From positions 145,998 through 209,997 of the forward strand of contig JAIWNE010000057.1 in the NCBI GenBank assembly GCA_025331445.1: DNA of 64,000 nucleotides. The letters run 5' to 3'. A program made the position numbers and the translations under genes. The notes below the pieces were generated by a model. That model saw only the letters and a program-made list of their open reading frames with translations. It was not told the DNA's origin and searched no databases. Each line of letters opens with the position of its first letter. The first letter of the stretch is position 1. This DNA is from Blakeslea trispora (taxonomy: Eukaryota > Mucoromycota > Mucoromycetes > Mucorales > Choanephoraceae). Positions 1 through 12,868 of the stretch are shown piece by piece.

Positions 1-3000
1 AAGGCATTTCCGTATTAAAGGACAAATCATAACTAGAGATCGAAACCCCAGAGTAACGGTTGCACGAAGGAATGTTTGACAGACCATGACGTGGAGCATT
101 TTTAAACAGGTTTCCATAAAATGATTTCGATTGAATGTTTTCCGTTTCAAACCTGTAGAATCCATGAACCAAACGATTCTTTGAGTATGGCGAAGGTTGC
201 TCATTTTCTACTGCAGAGCGGCGTACAAAAGATAAAATCTCAACTTCGGCAGGAATCTTGTCTGTATTGTCCAACATTTCTTGAATATAGCGCAGCTGGA
301 AATCGTAGACAAATGAGTTGATGTGAATCATTTGCTTAAATTGACCAGAGTTTTCTTCAAACTTTTTGAAATTGCTACGCTTCTTTGATCTTGATTCCAT
401 ACGGAAGCGATTGTAGTCCAGGCGACCATACTGTCTGTGTAAGCTGTACAATGTCACGCAAACAAACACACTAGTTAGGCGGATCTCACAAATGATAGAA
501 CCACTTTCAAACACTCGAAGCAAATACATAGATGGACATTCAGTAACACTTTGCTTTCCGAAACTAAATCTTGAGGTCCTAAACACGGTTTCATTGGTAT
601 CTGTTATACCTTCTCCTTTTGCAAAATCAATCAGTTGCATATCAGCTCCTTCCAAGTATTTGGCATATTCAGTGATAAGTGCACGTGACATAGCTTGAAA
701 CCAGTCTACTACAAGTGCTTTTATATTAGAATCCTCAGGTAGATTGGACCAGTCTTTCTCAGGGTCGCAGAAAACAATAGGGGTTCTACAGAAATGAAGA
801 ATACGTGAGGAGCGCATGATAGTAGAGACTTCAGGCCGAGATAATCTTTCAGTATTTTTTGAACCATCTGCCTGAGGATCCCCATATCTTTTTCTCCACT
901 TGAGATAAACCTTTAGGGCTTTTCGATGAGCAGATTGTACTTTTGCTCTTCGCAAGAAGGTTTCAAGGAAAGGTTGTCCATGACGACGCAAAATATCAAA
1001 ATCTTTAGAACAAACTGTATCTGCAACTGAATCAGTGATAGCGTTCATCAGGGCACAGTCTAGTTCTGTATTGCGAATGAGTGATCTTTGCAGGACACGA
1101 TCTACTTGTTTTTCTTGCTCTGTATGTCGAACCACTAGACCGTTTATATTTCCTTGTTTTGCTGCTGATCCACTTGATTCAAGCTCACTTCGAGAGGGTG
1201 AAAATGTAGGATAAGCAATCATATCCTTAAAGTCAAGCATACTTGCTGGTACAGGGCTTGAGCTGCTGGTAGCATTTGCGTTAGCATTTCTTCTTATAGG
1301 ATTTGGTGTTCGGGGATTGGATACTGCATCAGATTTGTTTACAGCCTCATGCTGCTTGTTTGGTTTTTTGGTTGAATTGGGAGATGTGAGGTGTATATGT
1401 GGTGTAGGAGCAGAATGGGTAGTACATGTTGAGAGGAAACTAGTAGACAACAGCTTCGTAGGACTCATTGACGATGTTGACTCGTACTTTTCTATTATTG
1501 ATTTAATGGGCGATACATGATGAAAAAGACCCATTTTTTGATGTAAAATGTTAGTCATGATATCATTGCGAGCTTCTTGGCGGTTTGCTATGCGGAAGAT
1601 GCCTTCGAACAAACACTCAGACATTGATTCTGACCAATTATATGTATAGATGCATAGCCTATGAACGTCAAGTGTCATAATCAAAAAGCAGTGCTTTCCT
1701 GCATCTACTTGAGGTCGGTGCCGGCTCATTGTTCCTGAATTGGAAAGAGCGCTTGATGCTCTAGATTGATCTTGTATGTCTGATTTGATACGTCTTTGAT
1801 GACCTCCTCCTTCAGTAACTGCAGATTCGCCAGAACTTCTTCTAGATCTAGCTCTTAAGGTCTCTGTGTCGCTCATAGTACTTGGTCTTCGCTCGCTGTT
1901 TAGAGAATGCGACACACTTCCAAGCTTTTCAACAAATTCGTCCAGGCCACTGATGGCTACAAGACGAACATTACTTTGAAGCTTTTGACGTTGACGATAT
2001 TGAAAGCCACGATAAAGTTCCCATTTACCACTAGTACTGAGTGAGTCTCCGTCATCACTCCAAACAGCGTTGCTAAGTGGCGTCCATGCAACTGTAGGCG
2101 CCAACAAAGGGTCGATCTTGCGAAGTTCAACATCAAGGTAATGTATCAAGTCATCCATACACCAAGGGTTTGTTTGGATAGCTCTATCCATACAGAAAAC
2201 AGTGGGACTTTTTAGTTCAGTGGATTTCTTGAGAATATACAGAATGGATTCAATGAACTTTTTTCGAACAGCTGTGCCCAATCGGCCTTCATTATTACTC
2301 GAGACAGCTTTTTGAAGTGCACCATCCAAGGACAAAGCAACACCAAGGTCTATTGTCACTGTTTTTTCCACAAAATAATCACACAAGCTCTGTTTGTAAC
2401 ATTCATATACGTGTTGCATCAGTGCATCTCCGTCTGCACTTCCTGTAACCCATATATCAATCCATACATGATAATGTGTTGAACCAATTGATGCTTCTCT
2501 GAAATCTTCCTCAAGACAGTCATGTATAACAGCCGGGTCAAAATTAGCACCAACCTTGCTATTGTCTTTTACAGAGGTAACCGGAATTCCTGATTCATCA
2601 AGCAAAGTGAGACAGATACCAGCAATACCCTGTCCAGCTGATAATTCAAGCGAAGTAGAAGAACCAGGTAGACGCTTTGTGCAATTGTAATAAAAACAAA
2701 AGGAACCAGGGGGGATTTCTTTTATCGCCTCAGCTTGCCTTAATAAACCAAAAGGTTCAGGTTATTATGGCGTCTATTATATGCGTATATGTCACTTACT
2801 TTTTAGGTCTTTGTCTCGATACTTCTTGAATTGCAAATGATTTTTCTGCAAAAAATATTTCGTTGTAATAATTTTCTATAATATAGCGAACATTTGGTCC
2901 TGCTAAGAAACGAATGTTATCTGCAGTCAAAGATTGTCCAAAATATTGCATTAATGTATGTGGGCTGTTGACCAAATTTGGGACCCGGAACACTTCTCTT

Positions 3001-6000
3001 CTTGTAGGGTCTCTCGAAGTAGGCAAGATGAATTGTACATCCTATTCCAAATGAAAAGAAGAAAAAAAAAGCAAATTGCAGTTGGTACCTCAACTCAAAC
3101 TACATTTTTTTTTAAAAAGAGAAGACTTACCGCCATTGTAGGCTTCGATGTTGTGTTCCTAGCAAAGAAATGTTGCACTTCGTTCAAAGTGATTTGCGAA
3201 ATCAATCTATTCTCAATCATGTTTACAAATTCTTTTTCAACCCACGAAGGTAAATTCATGCCAAAAACTTGTAGCACCAGTTGTCTTTTATCACTTATTG
3301 CAGCTCTATTACTACTCACGCCACGAGAACGAGGAGATGTTGATGCTGTTTTGTATGCGTCTCGCTTAGATACTGATTCAATTGGTGTGCTTAATCCAAC
3401 AAGTGTTTGAACGTCGTCGTCTGCGTTTTTCCCAGAAAGCGTATTGACTGGTGATCCATATATAGTGTTGGGAGATCCCTCAGAGTTATCATCCAGTACT
3501 TCCTCGTATATCTTGCAATAAATAATCGAGTCATCTCTTTCAATCACAAACATGTTTGGCCGGTTCATTATCGTAAATAGACGCAAAGCGTCTGTTGTTA
3601 GGAACTTCAAAGCAACATTTGGTTGTAAACGCCAATGCAAAGGAAAGCGTTTAGTGTAGATAAGAGGACAAGCAAACTGGCCTGGCAGAAACTTGATGTT
3701 ATCATGATTGTTCGGATCTCCAAATGATTCTCTTGGTTGCCCGCTTATGTGCTCGTCTTCAGAATCGGATTCATCAGAGGGCATCAGCTCGGATTGATCT
3801 GGACTGGGTGCTTCAAGGTACTTGCTACATATACGGGTCTCTTGTAGATAGTTTAGAAGCATCAGCCTGTTCGTTCTTTCTTGGATTATGTTGATTTTTT
3901 CTCGAATCGGATTAAGTATATGCAGACTTGAGCTCAATGATTGCAACTTTGAAAAAAAATATATTTCAACATGCTTTTCCTGTGGAGCAATGATCAACCA
4001 ATAAAGCGGCCTTTCAGATAAAGGTACGTTTAGTTCTTCGCTTAAGGGTACTTCAGTTTCGTCGTTTCTGGGATGGGTAAGACTAATGCCTAATCCATCG
4101 CAAAATTCGTCATCTGCTGAACTCAACGAAGGCTCAAAGTGCTCGACCTCGTTTGTGATGGGTGATATATCTAGAACAATTGGAGACGCGTTATTTGAAT
4201 AGGATCCTTCTTCACTCATATTATAGACTGAATCTTGGCAAACGTAAAAAAGATTATCGAGTCGTCTCATTCGATACTTTCTGTTAGCTTGACGGCAACA
4301 GTCTGTTTCGAGCTCGTCCATGAAGATGCTTCTGCTTTCAGCATAGTCCTTAACAAAATAGAAGGGCACTTTGAACGATGTTTGAAACCCAGTATTGACA
4401 CTCATCATATTCAATTGGTATTGAACATACTTTAGAATGTAAAGTGTGATGTTTGGTGTCTTTAGCAATCCATGAACCGTTTCTTCTCTCAACAATGCGT
4501 TTAGCTTTGTATCTGTTTCCGCCAAAGCTAGTCTTTGATCTTGCGTAAGTGATGAAAAGCATTCAGGCTGTGATTGCATGGATTGAACTAATGGACTGCT
4601 TTGATTTACACCAACGTTTCATGATGATAAATGGTTAGTAAAATTGCTGGAGTATCGTCAATAACAAACTTACTCGTTGCCGCTGTCAAAAAAACTTTCA
4701 GGCATCATATAGTTGTCAGCATCTGATCGTGACAAATTCAAGCAAACAATTTGCAAATAGGTCTTTGGTCCATTACTTGAAGAAGGAAATAGCTCGTTTT
4801 GGCTAATGTCCTGGTCTCCAAAATCAAAGCCAGTCTCTCCTTCAAGAGATATGGGTAAAGAGGTTATAGGGAATACTTTATCGTTACTCTCAGCAGAACC
4901 AGTTTTGTATGTTGCAAAGAGTCGAATTAAGAAAGGTGATTGGGAGTGCGCTACCAGATCTACTATGCTGGAAATCTTTTCGTCCATTAACAAATTTTCT
5001 TGCTGAGAATCCAAATCGTATCTCTTGAAGGGCGGTTTATAGTAATACAAGTTTGATATTGAGCCATTCTTCGTCTTTACAGGCTCAAAGTATTGACTCA
5101 GAATAGCGCTAAACCTGGATTGAACCTCGGCTTCTTGTATTTCACTAAATAACGGGAAAGCAAAAAAAAATTAGATATTCATTCAAACAAGAAGCATTAA
5201 AAGGAACTTTACGATTGCAAAGAAGTACTGCTTTGCATTATCATTGTGTTGAGGAACTCTGTCATGTTAATCTCTATAGATGATTCATTACAAACTTCAA
5301 GCGCTTTGCTTAAGTCTTCGTCATCCGCCATAAATCCTCTCATTAAGCAAGCATAAAAGGACTTTAAGAAACTTATAGAGTAGTGTTTCACTACATCCTG
5401 AGCAACACGTAGAACTCTGTCAGTGAGCTGTGCTTGATGCTGGCATGTACTATATTTTCCCTTGTATAATTCTGGTCTTAGCATGACTCCAAGTCCATCT
5501 GATTCATGAATAAGGTATTTGATTGGTTTGATTGTGATTTTATCTGGGCCGTCCAACACTTTCTTGATTCGATTGCAGTTTGCTTCTTCTAGAGAACTTT
5601 GGATTGATAGTTCGCTTTTGGAGGGCCGTCTTGGCTTTTGTCGCGTGCATTCAAACATAAAAATGTCTACAAAACTGCAATTGTCATTCATTGATGTAGA
5701 ACAAGATTTTGGGTCTTCTTGCAACTTCAGTAGCCCGTTAGAGATAGACTCTAAACTTGGAAGGAGAATGACAACAAATGACCTGGGATCGAACGTTTTG
5801 ATAAAACATCGGCTTTTCTTCAGGTCGCTTGCTTCCACACTGAACAATCGTCCCGGCTTCGAAACAGATTGCAGTGCTTTCCTCAAGTCTTGCCAAAAGC
5901 AAGTACCTATATCATGATGTGAGAGCAAGACTTCGCCGCTCGAAGTACGATCCAATGATCTTTCTACAAAGTAATGCAACAATGCATAGTTCTGCAGCGT

Positions 6001-9000
6001 GATATCTAATTTAGCAATTGTCTCTTTGTTTTGGCTGAGTAAAGAGTCAGGCTTAAAATTGAACAATTTTTGAGGTCCATTGTTAGAAGAGGTTGCATCA
6101 CTAGTGGATCCTATGCTAATGCCTGCGTGTGTATGACGTCGAAGGTATCGCTGAGCTTTCGCTTGAGGGATGGATTTACTTCTAATGGTTGGTGTTGTAC
6201 TTCCTGAGTTATCACCTCCTTCACCATTGTTGTCATCAAAATGAGACGAAAGTTGCTTGAGTTTAATCTGCTGTTGTTGCTGTTGCTGCTGCTGCTGTTG
6301 CTGTTGTTGTTGCTGACGCTGCACTTGTTGCTGTTTTGTTAAAGGTAGGAACACCATCTTGTGCTGAGGTGAATGAAAGGATGCAATAACAAGTCTATTG
6401 GACTTTAATACAGATGCGACATCAAAGAGCTTTGGAAGAGACATAACCACAGTATTGTCTTCGAGTACATGTGTTGCTTGGGTTCCTTTTCGTTTGCTTT
6501 TCAAATCCGTTGTCTTTTTTGATCGGCCAGCCGCATGCATTTGGTCGAAAGTTACCAGCTGGGATATGGTTTTTCTATCAGGTCCAAGAGTCCATTGTTT
6601 TACAATCTCATATTGATCGCATTCAAAACTGCCACTTGGCTCTATCCATAGTTCTGTGGTAATGTTGCCTGTAGTTGAGTCCTTCCAGACAAAGTATTGT
6701 AATGCACATATAAATGGTTCTTTGCCTCTACGTCCTGGTAGAGATATCTCTTGATAGAATTGTGTACTGTCGGGCCTGGGTGAAACAAGCTGGTAGCCCT
6801 GTTTTAGTATCATACAATGTTAGCAAGTCGTACTCTAGACGTGTAATAACTTTTACTTCACCTGGTCTAGTCGTGCCTGACATAAGAACTGAAACGCCAA
6901 ATCATGAACGGGCATCATTCTATGCTCTCTATGATATGCGTCCTGACTGATATCTGTCTGCCAGCACCAAGTCATGTGCTTGAGGTAGTCACGAACAATG
7001 TATTCACTTGTTAGCCACATGGCCACAGGAAGATACCATGCTTTTGCGCGACTTTGGTTTTCAGTTAGATTTCCTAGCGATTTCTCGCCATAGCCGTCAT
7101 TGTCTTTTGCGGCATTAGGATCAGCAAAGTGCTTAGGATCACGCATTAGAAGGCGAGAAAAAGGCCTTTTACATAGCATATTACAAGGCGACTTTGTTCT
7201 ATCGTCGCTTTCGATTAAATGTCTGATATACTCTACAGCTCTTCTTCTGGAAGTGATCTCCACATTGAAGAAGAGTAAACGAAGAGTAATGAGACGTCCA
7301 TACTCGTGTCTTACTCTTAGCTCGCAAAATGAAGGAGGGTATGTAAGCGATGCTGAGAAGTAATCCTTTACTTGATCGTCGTTAGTAGCTACAGGGCTAG
7401 AGCTTAATTTATGCATCATCTTGACAAATGTTCCATCTTGCGCTTCAAAGTCTGCCCATTCTTGTATAACTTCCTTAACTCTGTTCAGCATGTCTAGAAT
7501 ATCTTGTTCCACATTAAATACAAACTCTTGGTTGTATGTAGATGCAAGCTTGGGAGACATATAAGGCGATATGTCTCCTACTAAAAGATCAATACAGTCA
7601 GGGTCATACCAGCACCTTGTTCTAGCACGTGTCTCAGAAGAATTAATGCGTTCCCAGGTATTCTTGAATGAGTCAACAAAAGCAAATTTGCGCTGGGATA
7701 GTACGGTACGATTTGACATTGTGTTTGCATTTTTGTTTTCAGAGCGGAAAGATGTTGACAGAACAGATGATGAGTTAGAATCCAAACCATTGTTAGAAGC
7801 CAGACCCATCCAAAATTTGTTTGGAAATGCTATCACTGTTTTTAAGACTTCATCTCCTTCATAGATATCCGTCAAGTAAGACTTTAGTCGTTCAATTTTT
7901 GAATGAATAGGGGTTGTATAAGCATCTCCAATATGTGTTGAGCCCGTTACAACACCCATCATTTGAGCCCTTCTCCTAAAAACATCCCAGTTTTGTAGCA
8001 TGTGTGCAAAACCAGCATCTGTTCGAACAAAGATTTCTGCTCGAGGTGCCTTTGCTCGAGAGAAAATACCACTTGACATCAAAATGTCCTCACTTTTGTA
8101 ATTATTTGTTGTATTGCCAATAATTGTCGGTAGCCAAGTTGCTCTAATTCGAAATTCTATTGACACGTTAGGCTGCCATCGCATCGTCATCACAATCTGT
8201 ATACGCTCTTTTCGTAAAGAAGTCAGATCAGAGACTTCCAAATCCTGAATGCCTGACTCAATGTGCTTAGATCCAGTACCATCATCAAATGAGACAGATT
8301 GAAGAATGAAGCCCTCGCGTGCTCTTGCAGCAACAATATGAGAGAACTCTGAGGGCAATGTGTATTCTCGATATTTTAGCAAGCGTAATTCGTCTTCAGG
8401 TGCTTTTGCGTAAGGATCCCAAGGAAAGTTGTATCTTTCTACTGATATATTGCTGTTGGGTTCTCTCCCTGATACATCTCTTCTACTGAGTTGTGTTTTG
8501 GGGTCATTCTCTGATTGCAACCTTAATTCAGAATGATGATGGCGAGTGAGGACTGTTTCTCGAAAAAGAAATTGCCTATGGAATACGTTTGGTGTTTGAA
8601 TGTGCTTTGCTTTGTTTATGTTGATGAATTGTACTACAGGATATGTTTTTGAATTTGCATTATTTTGAGTCTCGTCATTGCTTTGCTCAAATATGCCAAG
8701 ATTTGAGTCAGAATTAGAAAGGCAACTCTCCGAATACATAAATGTTCCATTGGTTGCACGAGCCAAAAACTGTAAAATTTCTGTATCAGGTACAAAGCCA
8801 AAATTTCTTCCTGGAATGAAGCTGTTTGTATAGCCTATCTGAATAATATGGCATGTGATATCCTCTTCAGCAAACTGCCTTACAAATGTGTTGTCGTGTA
8901 CGTTAGATTTCATTGCTCCATCAGTGATCAGTATCAAATGAGCACGCCCTTGATGGGGTAGTAATTTGAGTGCAAAATGGCCAGCATGCAAGATGCGAGA

Positions 9001-10295
9001 TAAATTTGCGCCTGATTTGCCAATACCCCAAACTTCTTTTTTTGAATGTGAAGAGTAATACGAAGTGTGGTTTGGGATTTTTTGGTCAGCCTCGGCTTCT
9101 TCCTTACTGAGCTTGTTTTTAGTCAATGAATTTGGGGTGCTCAGCACACTGACATCTGCAGGAGGAGTTACCTCATTTCCTACATCTAAGTTATAGCCTA
9201 ACTTTTGGCGATTCCGTCTAATGAATTTTCGAAATTGAGTTGTATCTTCTTGAAAAGATAAGAATTCTGTATTCAGTCTTCGAATGATTGCACGAATATT
9301 TGATGCAGATATTATCTCGTTTTGCATAAAAACTCTCATTGTTGGGTGTTCAGCAAGCATAGGTATAATATTGATATTGGATGCAAATTGAGAACAGTCA
9401 GCCATCACTGTTAATCGTAAGGTAGGCTGAACCTATATTTGTATCCATGTGAGCAAGTGATTTGTCAAAAGCACTAAAAAAACAAACACAGATCTATTTT
9501 ACCACCACTTTTTCTGTTGGCGAAACTTGCATTGAAAATGGTTGTACCACACTCTCCAAAGAATTTTTTAATCTAATCAAACTTAGTTTTTTCTTTTCTT
9601 TGTAACCTGCAAAAATAAAAAAAAAATAAAAATAACAACTTACGTTTGAAAGACTTCTGACAAAAGTATATCAGGTCGCACATTTCCCACAGTTGCCAAA
9701 CTTGAACTCAAATCAACAATATAGACTAAGCGGTTTTCTTGAGACAAAGTCATAATACTTGTTTTCGGTGTGATTACATAGAGTTGATCTTTATCTTTCT
9801 TGACTGCTTCTAATCTTCCAGGATCTATGCAGGATATTCTTTGTATTTAGGGTTGATTTAGAGAGGCGGCTTTAAAGGGAAGATTACCTTGATTTATCGA
9901 GAAGTCTGTCGCCCAAATCTTTCTTCTACTTCGGGATAGATATAAGACATTTTTACCCTAATGAAAAGTATAAGTAAATAGTGCTTGCTTTTTTGGTAAG
10001 TTGCCACTTACTTCGGTCTCTTTTCTGGAACATGGCTGGTATAATATCTTCAGCAGCCATTGTGCATATTCGTTTTTTGTACATAACCGAGAATTCTTTA
10101 ATAATATTACTGCTGTTTTCGCTTCTATAAGCTACTTGTAATAGTTAAGAGCAAATCCTATTGTTCCAAGACCAAAGTTATGCATACTTTTTGTTCTTTG
10201 TTCACATTCGTAGATAGTTTTTCCTTGTTGCTGCCTTTGCCTGTACTGGTTTTGCGATCAACCGAGTCTGACATTGATCTCGTGCTTGTTGACAT
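1..10295 (-). CDS. SZT2: SZT2 homologue (KICSTOR subunit), C-terminus beyond left edge
   Basis: In animals SZT2 is the large scaffold of KICSTOR, which holds GATOR1 on the lysosome and lets amino-acid starvation switch off TORC1. Eleven exons are visible: 10295-10188, 10131-10012, 9957-9888, 9824-9644, 9572-9503, 9432-6862, 6798-5213, 5144-4674, 4595-3131, 3041-2800 and 2738 to the edge. Their phases all close, giving about 3207 codons; human SZT2 is 3375 residues, so a few hundred are probably missing. The N-terminal block (AVILLKNSRLCTKNEYAQW, then RLVYIVDLSSSLATV) matches the start of animal SZT2, and a VWA-like stretch (HLILITDGAM) follows. A mixed CAG/CAA polyglutamine run lies near 6270-6320. 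The long ORF's first ATG (9408) is internal: five short exons precede it. The start at 10295 is chosen because it opens the phase-consistent exon chain; an in-frame upstream ATG at 10364 is possible but gives a low-complexity extension. Confidence 0.85.
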
Positions 10296-11088
10296 CTCAA
10301 AAAGTGTTTTCTTTGGAATTTTATACAGATATATATGGATATGTGTGTAAGTGTGTCTGTACACTATTTCCGGAAATTATTGGAACATAAGTTGAAAGGC
10401 AAATGCTCCGCACACTAACATTCTGGCCATAGACTGACGTCAGTTGAGATCAGCCAATGAGATTCAATTGAGCTATAGTGCCCAACAATTTGCTTTGGCT
10501 ATACTATGAATTCTCAAGTAACTTTTTAACAACTCTCAACTCATTGCTGTCAGTCTTCGAGTCAGACAAGCTTCAGTTAATATTTCTAGCTGGGATGAGT
10601 GTGATGTTGTGTGACTCTCTGAAAAAGAACAAGTAGCTCTCCGAATCAACCAACTTTTCTAACTATCTTACAATATAAGAGAAAAATCGAGTAAAGCCTT
10701 CTTTACAGGCGCCAAGCTCAAGAGCATGGAATAGCTTCAATGCAAAGGTTAGAAATAAGACATCTAAAGAAGTGTCAAGAAGGAAGAAATGGATGGGAAA
10801 AATGAGAAGCTCTTGATGTCGTTTTGAAGGTAAACTCAGTATATGCATGACTTGTTGTCATTTCCACAACAATCAACGAAATAAAGACACAAAAAAGCTA
10901 TCTTTGAAAAAGGACAGTAGAGACTATGTTGTTACATTTGTATTTCGTCTTGTCTCTACTTGAGTCGTATGGGATTGAGACTTCCCATTGACAAACGAAA
11001 ATTTATACAATTGCTGTTGGTCAAATCTATTTGGCTATAAATGGGAAGTGCGGCTAGCGTCTCTCTAATCATTTATTGACCTGGAGGT
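10296..11088. other. Spacer between SZT2 5' end and TMEM97-like 3' end
   Basis: About 790 bp without a supportable gene. The part nearest 10295 is the presumed SZT2 promoter and holds a CRE-like palindrome and a CCAAT box. A 61-codon ORF at 10663-10848 (-) has no recognised motif and no homologous neighbour exon, so it is not called. Confidence 0.5.
10435..10458. promoter_or_regulatory. CRE palindrome plus CCAAT box upstream of SZT2
   Basis: A perfect TGACGTCA (10435-10442) is followed 11 bp later by CCAAT (10454-10458), about 140-160 bp upstream of the SZT2 start. TGACGTCA is the classical site for ATF/CREB-type bZIP proteins, which in fungi act in stress and nutrient responses. CCAAT is the HAP/NF-Y site. 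Control of SZT2 by them is inference from position only. Confidence 0.35.
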
Positions 11089-11713
11089 TCACTGAGTCTT
11101 TTGATGAAGTTTTGAGATAGCTCCAAGTCTATTGTTGATTCGCAAAAATGAATCTACTAACATAATACAAGGTAATGCAAAATAAGGACCATAAAAACCG
11201 CATAAGACAATCTTCTCAACTGAGTCCAGCTTGTGAGCTACGTTGAAGAGAACTTCAACAAGTAAAGGAAGGACTGTAGTAGCTACATGAGCACTATAGA
11301 CTATGAAGAGAGATAAGCAACCTGCATTACCATTTCAAAACAACACTTACTGGCTAATGGCAGTTGGAGGTGCTGTGAATCTGTCAAGTAGATCTTAGTT
11401 TTTGTCTTGAGCTGCAGTACTATCAGAACTTACCTTTCAACAGACAAGTACAGGCATAGAAGAAGAATGGCAACTGGAAAACAAGTTCACACGCAACAAA
11501 ACTCTTGAACCAATAAGCAGGGTTTCCCATAAAAGGATCTTTGTAGGTATGAATATAGAAAGATAACAGATCTTTTAAAGCTTGAGGATACCATTCAGCA
11601 GGGAGAAATGCTTGAGAGTCGATGGCTATAGTAGCAAATATATGACTGCTAAAATAGACAAAATAGATCAAGTCAAGTGGACGACGCCAAATACTTTCGT
11701 GTCTTGTAGACAT
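11089..11713 (-). CDS. TMEM97/sigma-2-receptor-like EXPERA-domain membrane protein
   Basis: A four-helix ER/endolysosomal membrane protein of the EXPERA superfamily; animal TMEM97 affects sterol handling and NPC1. Exons 11713-11434, 11393-11351 and 11293-11089 close in phase to 175 residues, against 176 in human TMEM97. Family signatures visible are the first helix with FSSHI, the DSQAFLPAEWYP block, KDPFMGNPAYWFKSF, and CELVFQLPFFF, the most conserved stretch of TMEM97. The C-terminal helices come from exons 2 and 3 (ISHAHVATTVLPLLVEVLF, then YGPYFALPC). The exon 2-3 junction was set by phase: the nearer AG leads straight into a stop, so TCTATAG is the acceptor. It does not end in the KKxx-type retrieval signal of human TMEM97. 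Only the first exon has a long ORF, so the gene is easily truncated in automatic annotation. Confidence 0.85.
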
Positions 11714-12868
11714 CTTTGTTTAGTTTGCAGAAAGACCTGAAAAAATGAAAAGTTGATAGTGATTGGCCAGCGACGTTGATCTGATTTGCTCGTGACTTGA
11801 ATTAAATTGGCAAGCAACACCAATTTTGATTTGCTGCAACATTGCTTATTGGAAGCACTCTATGTGCTTCCTACCATCGGTTGTGAAACGGTTCACTATA
11901 GTAATCTTGTTTGGCTAGTAGTAGCTGAGTGTTTATGAGCCATTGAATGAATTGTTACATAGAAAAGAAACATAACGAACAAAATGAAGGAAATGGGAGC
12001 CATGTAATTAACATGCTTGCAACTGCACACAATTTAATATAGCGTCAAGGAGAAACAACTTCCCTTAACATTGAGCACCGAATTGCTTAAACATATAGCT
12101 CCTTTTTTACATACCGATCACTCAAGATGTTAACATGGTAGAAATTTAGCATGCTGGGAAGAAGTTATTCCGTCGCTTAAACGCACAGACGGGGATAGAA
12201 ATCGAATATATATTTTCAGTTTCCCTTTAGAGTCTTTTGCTATATTTAGCGCCCAAGAGCTATTGTTAACAGAAAGAACCCAAGATGCATTGATAGATGG
12301 TGTGTGTATTCTAGAACAATGGACCAAGAAGAAAATTTCTTAAAGATTGCATTGCATAAAGTATTTTCTTTCGAGATTTAACATGCATATACACACTACT
12401 GCGAATAGAAACATCCATTTTAGGAGAAAGCTTTTTTTGTCACACCTAAAGACAAAGTTTCTAGCGAATTTAGTCAACACAAAACAGAATTTGTTATATT
12501 TGATTTGTTACAGAAAAGAGAGAAAAGAAAGAAAAACTGGATAATGAAGAATTGGCACTTCCCAATTTACTAAAATGCAAGTGAAGTCGATCTGTTGTTT
12601 TTCTCCAAGTATGCAAAAAGGAGGAGATTAAGCTCATTTTTTTTCTTATTTCATCATGACCTTGATATCCAAGAAATTGACAAGCGCTTGCGATACTCTG
12701 AGTTATCCTTAGGTTGCTGGTCTGCTTTTTTTTCAAGCTCAAGAAGCTCCCTAATTCAAAGCTGTTTTTATACTGTGCTGTTCTATTTTTGGAACGGTCA
12801 GTAAGTCTGATCTGGATATAAAAGCATTGTTTGTTTGGAACCTTTTTACTTCTTTACTCTTTTTGAAA
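11714..12868. other. Divergent intergenic region, TMEM97-like / CotH
   Basis: About 1.15 kb serving as upstream region for two diverging genes. Apart from a TATA box near the CotH start I see only AT-rich sequence and short ORFs without recognisable motifs (for example 12130-12327, minus strand). No RNA gene or repeat unit was recognised. Confidence 0.5.
12817..12824 (+). promoter_or_regulatory. TATA box of the CotH gene
   Basis: TATAAAAG lies 45 bp before the CotH ATG at 12869, in the right orientation and at a spacing suited to a short 5' leader. A strong TATA is typical of regulated cell-surface genes; no activator site was identified. Confidence 0.5.

Noticed and set aside
121..2600. Small plus-strand ORFs (121-321, 492-698, 1317-1520)
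   Set aside because: They lie antisense to the long open SZT2 exon, whose minus-strand frame is uninterrupted and has protein-like composition.
5519..5917. 132-codon plus-strand ORF
   Set aside because: Shadow of the SZT2 exon on the opposite strand; no domain or own promoter.
12130..12327. 65-codon minus-strand ORF upstream of CotH
   Set aside because: No recognised motif and no splice partners; position is a promoter region.
12595..12804. 69-codon plus-strand ORF before CotH
   Set aside because: Low-complexity, Phe/Ser-rich and overlapping the promoter zone; no homologous pattern.
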